From contig CAYWNA010000301.1 of assembly GCA_964459305.1 (NCBI GenBank), positions 1 through 14,879 on the forward strand: a stretch of DNA of 14,879 bases. The letters run 5' to 3'. The translations under genes were made by a program, and so were the position numbers. The notes under the pieces are model-generated. The model was not told the origin of the DNA. It did not search any database and saw only the letters and a list, made by a program, of their open reading frames with translations. Position 1 is the first letter of the stretch. The number at the start of each line of letters is the position of its first letter. The DNA comes from CAYWNA01 sp964459305. Lineage in GTDB: Bacteria > Planctomycetota > Planctomycetia > Pirellulales > Pirellulaceae. Of the stretch, positions 1-6,651 are shown one piece after another.

Positions 1-2265
1 GGCGCCGTAGAACTGATAGTTGCTGTCCACCCAGCGGCTCAAGACCATCAATTCATTTCCCGTGAGCATCTTGGAATGGTCGCCCTTGGCGTTCTTCGGA
101 TGCGCGGAATTGGTCAGCACATCGATCATCGTGCTGGTGGGACAACCCAGGTTTCTGGGCGGCAGATACGCGCCATTGTGGTTGCCTCGATCTCCCGAGA
201 GAAAGGATGTGAATTCCGGAATAATGGGACCGGCCAGTTGCTTCCTGGCGAGCTCCTCGTAAGACGTGTTGTAGAAGAGCGTGACTTCCCCGGTCAGTCT
301 CAGCCCTCCGGCAGGATCCTTCTCGCCGTGGCATTCGACGCATTTGGTGTCGAAGATCGGCTGGATATCGATGGGGTAGTGAATGACCTGCCCCGCACAG
401 CCGTCTCCGCCGTTCTCCAAGAGATCACACGGTTGAGGCTGGGGCGTGCTCGGCGCCCGGGTCAACGCGAGCGGCGCTGGTGATTCGCCCGGAAATGTGG
501 TTCGGTTGGACTGTCCATGACAGCCGGTACAGGAACGGACCTCGCCCGGCGAGTAATTCACGTACGTCCTTTCTCGCTGGAGTTCCCTGAAGTTCTCGTC
601 CAACGCCTGAAAGAAGATGCTCCGATTGGCGGGCACGACAAAGTGGGCTGAACCGTCTTCCTCCACGGGCACGATCCCCCACTGTACTCGCGGCCACAGG
701 GCAGCCTTCCAACTGGAACTGCTCAGCGACGATCCCCAACGTCTGCCGGTGGACCAGTAACGCGGCAGCGCCTCATTGATTCGCAGCCATTTGACTTCTC
801 CCGGCTCAATTCCCTCCATGCCGTGGTAGACATTCGCCAGCACGCAGAGCGCCTGATTGTTGGCAGCGTATTCTGTATCTCGCGATGGTTGCACGGACGG
901 CGGGACGCGCCGGGCGACCAGCGGCAAGGGATGCCAGCAGGAGAGTTCGGCATCGGCGTGAACGAAACGGTGGTTTCCGTCGGTATCGATCAGATACAGA
1001 GAGTAGGCGTCGGCAACGTTCTTGTAGTGATCGGATGGATCGACCTTGTAGGAGACCAGGAATTCGCGGTCGCTGATCGGATGAGGATGCGTGTAAAGGT
1101 GACCCTTCTGGCCATTCCGATCGTGCACGTACTTGCCCTCTGCGGTCAAAAAATGCCACCCCGGTTCTGTCCGGCGTTCGATGAACACATGCGGCGTGAT
1201 ATTCGCGACCGAGTACCGCGCATCGCCTTGGATGTAATCCGCGTCGTCCGGATCCGGACCACGCGCACGGACGCCCTTGCCAAAGTCGACCAGCATGATC
1301 GCACCCAGGCAGCCGCCTTGCGGAAAGTGGCAGGTTCCTACGCACACCAAACGATGATCGCTGCCGGGAATGGCTTGAGGGTACATGTAGACGGTCGTCG
1401 AATCGTCGGCCACGCCGTAGAGTTCTTGAGGCCTGGTCCCGTCAGGATTCATCGACCAGATGGTCTTGCCCACACGAGCGCCTTTGTCGACGTATTCCCA
1501 GCGATGGTACATCACTCGGCCATCATCGAGAACGACCGGACAGAATTCGCTGACCGGGCTACGGGTGAGCTGTTCGACATGGGTGCCGTCCGCACTCATC
1601 CGGTGCAAACCTGGGGCCACGAGGGCAGACGACCCTCCGCAGAGAACCGTGTGTTCGCAACGGGTCGAAGAGAAGATGATCTTGCCGTCTGGCAGATAAC
1701 ACGGATGGATGTCGTCGGTGTGCCAGCCATTGCGCCACCGCGCCACCTTCGCAGCCTCGTCCTCCGGCGGGAACGAAATCTGGCGCAAACCCGTACCGTC
1801 GACGTTCACTTCCCAAATACGAAAACCAGAGCCCGCATCCTGACGAAAATCGAAGACGATCTTCGTCGCATCAAAAGACAGGCTGATCTTGCCAATGAAG
1901 CCTCGACCGCCGGGTAAGTCAGTGGCTGCTACGACGGCCCGCTCGGATTTTGTTCGAAGATTGTAGACGTAGATACCGTTATCGGGAAGGAATCGGTCCG
2001 GACTGGTGCCGTTGTTGATGTCCGTGTAGTAGTGATCGGAGGAATAGGGCTTGCGTTTGACAAAAACGATCTCGTCGAAGCCCAACTCATCCGCGTCGAT
2101 TGGCTTCCGCGACGAATCCGTGGCTGCCGTGTGCGTTACCTTGGCCGCATTCGCGACTCCCGTCACGTCCGGGCCGCCGACTGTGGCGATCGCCGCCGCA
2201 CCAACCAGGGCCGTTGCCAAAACCGCGAACGGAGTTCCAAGAGATCCGCGCATGACGTATTCCAT
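1..2265 (-). CDS. HzsA-related dihaem c-type cytochrome with beta-propeller, 3' end outside window
   Basis: The minus-strand frame is open for 755 codons from ATG 2265 to the window edge with no stop, so the C-terminus is missing. It begins with a hydrophobic export signal (residues about 5-37; a plausible cut follows ANA). Residues about 60-450 carry WD40/PD40-like propeller strands, with phrases such as HPCYLPDGKIIFSSTR. Two haem-binding CxxCH motifs follow: CTGCH at residues 579-583 and CVECH at 642-646. The order propeller, haem, haem matches the hydrazine synthase alpha subunit, whose relatives are common in planctomycetes outside the anammox group. No partner HZS subunits are in view, so hydrazine synthesis should not be assumed; an exported redox or electron-transfer role is the safe reading. 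A second in-frame ATG at 2253 is equally possible, as neither has a strong Shine-Dalgarno. A CVGTCH stretch at residues 308-313 (CX3CH) is also present. Confidence 0.85.
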   Translation of the reverse strand, partial: MEYVMRGSLGTPFAVLATALVGAAAIATVGGPDVTGVANAAKVTHTAATDSSRKPIDADELGFDEIVFVKRKPYSSDHYYTDINNGTSPDRFLPDNGIYVYNLRTKSERAVVAATDLPGGRGFIGKISLSFDATKIVFDFRQDAGSGFRIWEVNVDGTGLRQISFPPEDEAAKVARWRNGWHTDDIHPCYLPDGKIIFSSTRCEHTVLCGGSSALVAPGLHRMSADGTHVEQLTRSPVSEFCPVVLDDGRVMYHRWEYVDKGARVGKTIWSMNPDGTRPQELYGVADDSTTVYMYPQAIPGSDHRLVCVGTCHFPQGGCLGAIMLVDFGKGVRARGPDPDDADYIQGDARYSVANITPHVFIERRTEPGWHFLTAEGKYVHDRNGQKGHLYTHPHPISDREFLVSYKVDPSDHYKNVADAYSLYLIDTDGNHRFVHADAELSCWHPLPLVARRVPPSVQPSRDTEYAANNQALCVLANVYHGMEGIEPGEVKWLRINEALPRYWSTGRRWGSSLSSSSWKAALWPRVQWGIVPVEEDGSAHFVVPANRSIFFQALDENFRELQRERTYVNYSPGEVRSCTGCHGQSNRTTFPGESPAPLALTRAPSTPQPQPCDLLENGGDGCAGQVIHYPIDIQPIFDTKCVECHGEKDPAGGLRLTGEVTLFYNTSYEELARKQLAGPIIPEFTSFLSGDRGNHNGAYLPPRNLGCPTSTMIDVLTNSAHPKNAKGDHSKMLTGNELMVLSRWVDSNYQFYGA

Positions 2266-2327
2266 TATGCAAAAAGTGCGACTCGTTACCGGCGTGCAGG
2301 AAATCCGGCTCTCCCGCAGTAGTCCTG

Positions 2328-2357
2328 AGTCTATCGCGCGAGGTGGGCGAAGGTCAA
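2328..2357 (-). promoter_or_regulatory. Candidate sigma70 promoter for the HzsA-related gene
   Basis: On the minus strand TTGACC (2357-2352) is followed after 18 bases by TAGACT (2333-2328). This is 5 of 6 and 4 of 6 matches to the -35 and -10 consensus. It would start transcription roughly 55 bases before the first possible start codon. The match is modest and could be chance. Confidence 0.3.
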
Positions 2358-2385
2358 GCAAATGCCGTGGTCTCTTCGTAGGTGA

Positions 2386-2424
2386 GACGCGCGACATGTG
2401 TGTCGAGTCGCCCAGATGCGCGTC
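2386..2424 (-). other. Possible stem-loop after the OmpH-like gene
   Basis: GACGCGC (2386-2392) can pair with GCGCGTC (2418-2424). Inside it CGACA (2392-2396) can pair with TGTCG (2401-2405), although base 2392 cannot serve both stems. The structure lies about 9 bases past the stop of the gene ending at 2433. No T-run follows on the minus strand, so a classic intrinsic terminator is not supported. Confidence 0.25.
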
Positions 2425-2432
2425 CGAGTCAA

Positions 2433-2987
2433 TCAGTGGTCGGCGTGCTTGTCAATGGTGTCGATGTCGATGGGTGCGTGTTTCTTAAGCTCCTCGACCG
2501 TTTTCAGCGTTTTCTCTGACGGGTCGAAGAGCATGACCAGTTCTTTCGTAATGTCCACAACTTCGACATCCGTGTTGGCGTAATCGAACTGCCGCGCAAT
2601 CGCGACAAGGTGACACGTCTCGGCTACCTTCGGCAGCTTGTCCTTCACGTGCTCCAACAAGTCATTTACCGGCGCGCGGCCAAAGCCTTGTCGGTGGAGC
2701 TGCCGTTGATGCTTCTCGCCCCATGCTTTCAGCTCCTTTACCCGCTCCGTATCTCCAGCTGCCTCGGCCTTTTTGTACTCCTTCATCTTGCTGCCTACGG
2801 GATTGTATTTAGACGCCGCGTAGGCCACGGCGATTGCGCGGTTGTCGTAAACGCCCACACGGAGTTTTGTCGGGGCTTCCTTCGATCCTGCATGCGCAAG
2901 GTATGCGAGGCCCACGATCGGCCCCGCCGCCAACATCACGATCATCTTGTGTCGCATTGTACTACCATCTTTTTTGTGAGCGGACAT
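2433..2987 (-). CDS. Exported OmpH/Skp-like hypothetical protein, second gene of the XRE operon
   Basis: The product has 184 residues. After a basic start there is a hydrophobic segment (about 15-32) with a likely signal peptidase site after AHA at 31-33. The mature part opens with LRVGVYDNRAIAVAYAASK (42-60), continues with a charged, helix-prone KEYKKAEAAGDTERVKELK region (69-87), and ends with VEVVDITKELVMLFDP, which resembles the last strand and helix of OmpH/Skp chaperones (VDVTDEVI-type). I recognise this as a conserved hypothetical family, but the function is unknown and the OmpH link is inference. ATG 2987 is chosen because AGGAG sits 9 bases upstream; an internal ATG at 2957 lacks this. 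The RBS overlaps the stop codon of the XRE gene, so the two are probably translationally coupled and the regulator probably controls this gene. Confidence 0.82.
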   Translation of the reverse strand: MSAHKKDGSTMRHKMIVMLAAGPIVGLAYLAHAGSKEAPTKLRVGVYDNRAIAVAYAASKYNPVGSKMKEYKKAEAAGDTERVKELKAWGEKHQRQLHRQGFGRAPVNDLLEHVKDKLPKVAETCHLVAIARQFDYANTDVEVVDITKELVMLFDPSEKTLKTVEELKKHAPIDIDTIDKHADH

Positions 2988-2996
2988 CGTCTGATT

Positions 2997-3001
2997 CTCC
3001 T
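2997..3001 (-). promoter_or_regulatory. RBS overlapping the upstream stop codon (translational coupling)
   Basis: AGGAG on the minus strand shares two bases with the TAG stop of the XRE gene (3002-3000) and stands 9 bases before ATG 2987. It fixes the start of the downstream gene and suggests that ribosomes finishing the regulator reinitiate on it. Confidence 0.7.
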
Positions 3002-3224
3002 ATCGATTAGATCTTTCCTCCTCTGCCGCATCTTCCAGCTCAAAAATCGCTTCCACCGGCACGCCAAAGACGCGCGCAAGCCGAAGCGCCAATTCGATCG
3101 ACGGTTTGTATTTGCCGCGTTCGATCGAAATGATCGTCTGACGCGTGACCCCCACCCGCTCGGCGAGTTCCTGCTGGGTCATGCCGTCGTTTTCAAAGCG
3201 ATAGCGTTTCAGATGAACTTTCAT
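3000..3224 (-). CDS. XRE-family helix-turn-helix regulator (short, YozG-like)
   Basis: This 74-residue protein is almost entirely one HTH_3 domain. Helix 2 and the recognition helix are in MTQQELAERVGVTRQTIISI (15-34), followed by ERGKYKPSIELALRLARVFGVPVEAIF (35-61), the hallmark of the small Cro/CI-like regulators that bind palindromes as dimers. A short acidic tail follows; there is no effector domain. The start ATG 3224 gives the usual family N-terminus, with only a weak GGGG Shine-Dalgarno. It is the first gene of a two-gene operon, 12 bases before the exported OmpH-like gene. Its promoter, about 30-60 bases upstream, carries a perfect 18-bp palindrome between -35 and -10, so negative autoregulation is the natural reading (inference). 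Relatives are often paired with a membrane protein gene; here the partner is an exported protein instead. Confidence 0.9.
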   Translation of the reverse strand: MKVHLKRYRFENDGMTQQELAERVGVTRQTIISIERGKYKPSIELALRLARVFGVPVEAIFELEDAAEEERSNR

Positions 3225-3259
3225 TCAGCCCCGTTTCGGCAAACCGCATGTTTCCTGCG

Positions 3260-3288
3260 ATTGTAAAGTAAACTTTACATTATGTCAA
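3260..3288 (-). promoter_or_regulatory. Sigma70-type promoter of the XRE/OmpH-like operon
   Basis: On the minus strand a perfect TTGACA (3288-3283) is followed after exactly 17 bases by TACAAT (3265-3260), one mismatch from TATAAT. Predicted transcription starts near 3253, leaving a leader of about 29 bases before ATG 3224. This is the best-matching promoter in the window. Confidence 0.75.
3262..3279. promoter_or_regulatory. Perfect 18-bp palindromic operator
   Basis: TGTAAAGT-AA-ACTTTACA has two perfect 8-base arms around a 2-base centre. It occupies the promoter spacer and the first four bases of the -10 box, so a dimer bound there would exclude RNA polymerase. Its size and symmetry fit an XRE dimer, and the adjacent gene encodes one. 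Confidence 0.75.
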
Positions 3289-3301
3289 GTGTGCTTGACA
3301 T
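3282..3301. promoter_or_regulatory. Second inverted repeat covering the -35 box
   Basis: ATGTCAAG (3282-3289) and CTTGACAT (3294-3301) are perfect 8-base arms around TGTG. The left arm contains the operon's -35 box. The sequence differs from the 18-bp palindrome next to it, so it may bind a different protein, or be a secondary site. Confidence 0.5.
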
Positions 3302-3617
3302 GTCCCCAATGAGCCTTGGCCGGAAGCGTCGGCTGGCGAGGCGGCTTTCGCGTGCGCTCTGGGCGGCAGTGTCGTTATGTGATTGTGTGGATGTGCGCGC
3401 GTTGGGTCTGGTTGGTGCGGTAATTGTCTCTTGGACGCAACGCAGCCAAACTGAAAATGGACGGGGTTGCCTGTGGGCCGGGGTCGGGCCAGCGCAGGCT
3501 ATTGCTTGTCTTGACGGGTCGCGTTCATTAACCTGAAGACTGACGGGGGCGTCATACCATGACTAACGCGAGATCACTGCGACTCCTTAGTTAGTCTCCA
3601 ATCGAGGAAGGTGAATC
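3302..3617. other. Intergenic stretch without a convincing gene
   Basis: An 84-codon plus-strand frame (3282-3536) runs through most of it, but it starts inside the operator region, has no Shine-Dalgarno and no recognisable domain, so it is not called. No clear sigma70 promoter for the downstream secretin-like gene was found. Near the right end GACTAAC (3561-3567) can pair with GTTAGTC (3590-3596) across a 22-base loop, just before the Shine-Dalgarno, so it may affect translation of that gene. Confidence 0.5.
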
Positions 3618-6581
3618 ATGGTCCGTCCGATGATCGCTCTCGTCGTGACCTGTGTTGCGGCGGTGACATGGTGGCTGCCGGCCGTTGCGGCTCAGGACCC
3701 ATTTAGCGCGCCGGCCATTCGCAAATCCCCCAGCAACGACGCGAAGACGAAAGGCGACCAAAAACCGGAGGCAAGCGCAAAGCCGGACAAGGAATCGGGC
3801 AAACCGTCGGACGAGAAGTCGGACAAGCCGAAAAACGACGAGGACGAGAAGAAGGAAGGCGATGAGGCCGGCGATTCCATCAAGCGGCCCACGAAGCCAC
3901 CGCGCGTTCCTGATCCTCGCGAGTTCGATGTCCGGCCCGGCGAAGACGGCCTGATCCGTTTCAACTTCTACGGCCAAGCCTGGCCGGATATTCTTCAGTG
4001 GTTCGCTACCATCAGCAACTGTACTCTCGACTGGCAGGAGCTGCCGCAAGATTACGCCAACGTTACAACGAGCCGCAGCTACACGGTGCCGGAGACGCGC
4101 GACTTGTTCAACAGGCTGCTCTTGGATCGCGGATACACCATGTTGGAGCATGGACGCCTTCTTTCCGTGGTCCGAATCAGCAAACTGGACCCCAGCCTGC
4201 TGCGAAGGTTGGAAGACGAATCGGAGCTGATGGATCTGCCGCCACACGAATTCGTGAAGATCACCTTCAAACTGCCCGACAAGCTCAAGGCTGACAAAGC
4301 GGCGGAAGACGTCAAACCACTGCTAAGTCCAAACGCGAAAGTGCAGCCGCTACTGGCGACCAATCGGCTTCTGGTGATTGATGCCGTGATCAATCTCCGC
4401 GAAGTCAGCCGCTTGGTGAATTCTGAACATGCGGCGGCCATGGGACATGAAGTGCCCACCGAGTTCAAAGTCCTCTTTGCCCGTGCAGCTCATGTTGCGG
4501 ACCAGGTGATGATTCTCTTGGGGCTCGACCCAAGTACAAGACGGACGCCCCAAGAACTGCAGGTCGAGCAACAGCGGCTGCAACTGTTTCAGCAAATGCA
4601 GCAGAAGGGCAAAGATGTCACGAAGTACCTTCGCAAAGGTGAAAGCCCAACCGTGTTCTTGGCGGTCAACGACCGGAATAATAGCATCCTGGTAAATGCT
4701 CCACCCGCCGAGTTGAGAATCATCGAACGGGCCATCCAGCAACTGGACGTCCCCAGTGGTTCCGCCGCCGGAGCGATGTCGGGCGCCCTGTCCATGGAGA
4801 AGTACCAACTGGTAACCATCAGTCCCCAATCGATCGTGACCGCGCTGGAACAGATTGGTGACCTGGATCCGCGCACACGGCTGAGGACGGATTCGGACGC
4901 CAAGATCGTGTTTGCACACGCCACGTCCGGCGATCACGCGAAGATCCAGACGATGATCGACCGCCTGGACGGCACGGGGCGCGAATTGGAGGTGATCTGG
5001 CTGCGACGTCTCCCGGCCGATGCGGTGGCTGCGACGCTGATGAATCTGTTGGTGGGCAAACAGGAGGAGGACGACAGCAACAATCGGCGCTCGTTCTACT
5101 ACTATCCCTCTCGCAGCAGCAAGAAGGACAAGGCAGACACGAATTTTCGCGTTGACGCCGACATCGAAAGGAATCGATTATTGCTGTGGGCGAATGAACA
5201 GGAGTTGGCCGAGGTGCGCAAATTCCTGGAAAAGCTGGGAGAGATTCCGGGGCGTTCGGGGAATCCGCACACGGTGCGTTTCCTTGATCCGCGCGACGAC
5301 CAGGACATGTTGCGAACGCTCGATCAGCTTCGCCGGGCCTGGAAAGGGCCCAACGAGTTGCAGATCGAGAAGCCTGAGATCGAGCCTGAGCAAGCAACTG
5401 ACAAAGACGCTTCTGCGGTTGACGCGCGGCCGTTGGGCACCGGAATGGACGGGCGAACGGGCGATGGTGCCATATACCAATTGGTGACCCGCATCCCGCG
5501 CGTTCTCTCGGCAAACCGCCGACCCACCTTCGTGGCGGCGACGCACGAGGCTGCGGCCATCACCGATGACCAGGAGCCATTGCCCGACGAACAACCGCCC
5601 AATGACGAACCGTCAGAGGCAGCACCCATCGCGATAACGACCACGCCGGACGGACGAATCGTACTGAGTTCCGACGATACGACCGCCCTGGATCATCTCG
5701 AAGACCTGATCGCCAGCCTTACGCCGCCAGCCCCGGATTTCGAAGTCTTCCACTTGAAGCACGCCTCGGCCTCGATGGTCACGCTCAACCTGGAAGAGTA
5801 CTTCGAGGGGGAGGCAGAGTTTGACACCGACGATAATTGGTGGCGCGCATGGCACGGGTTCGACTTCGAAAAGGACACCAAGGACGGCACAGGCCTGGGC
5901 CAGCGGCCGAAGATCAAATTCATCTACGACTTCGATACCAATACCATCCTGGTGGCAAACGCGAGCCCTTCCCAGTTGGAAGTGGTCCGGACGCTGATCG
6001 AATTGTACGACATGGCCCCGTCGGAAGACTCGATCAGCGCGCGGAGCTTCCAGATGTTCAGGCTCAAGTACTCGCGAGCGGAGTTTGTCGCGAAAACCGT
6101 CAAAGAGGTCTTTCGCGATCTGCTCAGTTCCAAGGACAAGGATTTCGACAGCCGGGGCGAAAAGAAACAGGAGGACAGTCAGTCGAGGGGCTACTACCGA
6201 ATCATGGGCGCGAGTGACGACGACGACAAGAAGCCGGCGAGAGTCAAGGCTTCGTTCCAAGGCGCGTTATCGGTGGGCATCGACGAGGTATCGAACTCGG
6301 TGATTGTCTCGGCGCAAGAAGAATGGATGCCCATCATCGCGCAGATGATCGAATACCTCGACGAGAACGCGAAACCAGAGACAACGGTGTATGTCCACAC
6401 GGTCGACGGCCAGGTCAACGGGGAGAAGTTGCGGGCAGCGTTGAGGGAAATCGTCGGAGAAGCGTGGCTTGGAAATCGTCCGCCGGGTGCCGCAAAACAG
6501 AATCAACGTGGGCAAACGCCCCCTCAGACGGCCGCGGGCCAAGATCGACCAGGCGGAGGCGACGGGCAGAACCCAAACTAG
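3618..6581 (+). CDS. Periplasmic secretin N-domain repeat protein without a secretin barrel
   Basis: The 987-residue product starts with a signal peptide (MVRPMIALVVTCVAAVTWWL, cut likely after AVA at 22-24), then a Lys/Asp/Glu-rich linker (35-92). Residues 111-187 look like a secretin N0/STN domain. They are followed by a run of N1/NolW-like units (beta-alpha-beta, each ending in a form of NSILVNAPPAELRIIERAIQQLD) at about 212-268, 283-379, 395-453, 456-545, 551-704, 706-798 and 808-918. A polar Gly/Gln/Pro-rich tail ends it. The C-terminal beta-barrel of true secretins (GspD, PilQ) is absent, so this is probably a periplasmic scaffold or accessory protein, not a pore; such proteins are frequent in planctomycetes. 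GAGGAAGG lies about 6 bases before ATG 3618 and decides the start. Domain limits are approximate. Confidence 0.85.
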   Translation: MVRPMIALVVTCVAAVTWWLPAVAAQDPFSAPAIRKSPSNDAKTKGDQKPEASAKPDKESGKPSDEKSDKPKNDEDEKKEGDEAGDSIKRPTKPPRVPDPREFDVRPGEDGLIRFNFYGQAWPDILQWFATISNCTLDWQELPQDYANVTTSRSYTVPETRDLFNRLLLDRGYTMLEHGRLLSVVRISKLDPSLLRRLEDESELMDLPPHEFVKITFKLPDKLKADKAAEDVKPLLSPNAKVQPLLATNRLLVIDAVINLREVSRLVNSEHAAAMGHEVPTEFKVLFARAAHVADQVMILLGLDPSTRRTPQELQVEQQRLQLFQQMQQKGKDVTKYLRKGESPTVFLAVNDRNNSILVNAPPAELRIIERAIQQLDVPSGSAAGAMSGALSMEKYQLVTISPQSIVTALEQIGDLDPRTRLRTDSDAKIVFAHATSGDHAKIQTMIDRLDGTGRELEVIWLRRLPADAVAATLMNLLVGKQEEDDSNNRRSFYYYPSRSSKKDKADTNFRVDADIERNRLLLWANEQELAEVRKFLEKLGEIPGRSGNPHTVRFLDPRDDQDMLRTLDQLRRAWKGPNELQIEKPEIEPEQATDKDASAVDARPLGTGMDGRTGDGAIYQLVTRIPRVLSANRRPTFVAATHEAAAITDDQEPLPDEQPPNDEPSEAAPIAITTTPDGRIVLSSDDTTALDHLEDLIASLTPPAPDFEVFHLKHASASMVTLNLEEYFEGEAEFDTDDNWWRAWHGFDFEKDTKDGTGLGQRPKIKFIYDFDTNTILVANASPSQLEVVRTLIELYDMAPSEDSISARSFQMFRLKYSRAEFVAKTVKEVFRDLLSSKDKDFDSRGEKKQEDSQSRGYYRIMGASDDDDKKPARVKASFQGALSVGIDEVSNSVIVSAQEEWMPIIAQMIEYLDENAKPETTVYVHTVDGQVNGEKLRAALREIVGEAWLGNRPPGAAKQNQRGQTPPQTAAGQDRPGGGDGQNPN

Positions 6582-6602
6582 TAGAATGGTGAGCGCAGGA
6601 AG

Positions 6603-6650
6603 GGGTTTGTAGCTGAATTCTTGCGAATCCAGCTACGGGTCCTGTCGATG
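6603..6650. repeat. Palindromic dispersed repeat, collapsed copy
   Basis: Bases 6603-6615 equal 11743-11755, and 6616-6636 equal 11796-11816; similarity then continues more loosely to about 6650. The copy therefore looks like the long element near 11743 with its central 40 bases removed. It can still fold: GTAGCTG (6609-6615) pairs with CAGCTAC (6630-6636), and after one mismatch ATTC pairs with GAAT around a TTGC loop. It lies 21 bases after the secretin-like gene and may stabilise or end that transcript, though no T-run follows. Confidence 0.7.
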
Positions 6651-6651
6651 A

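Noticed and set aside
823..1917. Plus-strand open frame of 364 codons
   Set aside because: It lies wholly antisense to the HzsA-related gene, whose domains and haem motifs are unmistakable, and its own translation shows no domain.
3295..3300. TTGACA on the plus strand as a rightward promoter
   Set aside because: The expected -10 position 17 bases on reads GGCCGG, with nothing TATAAT-like at 15-19 bases.
3282..3536. Plus-strand open frame of 84 codons
   Set aside because: It starts within the operator region, has no Shine-Dalgarno, low-quality composition and no recognisable domain.
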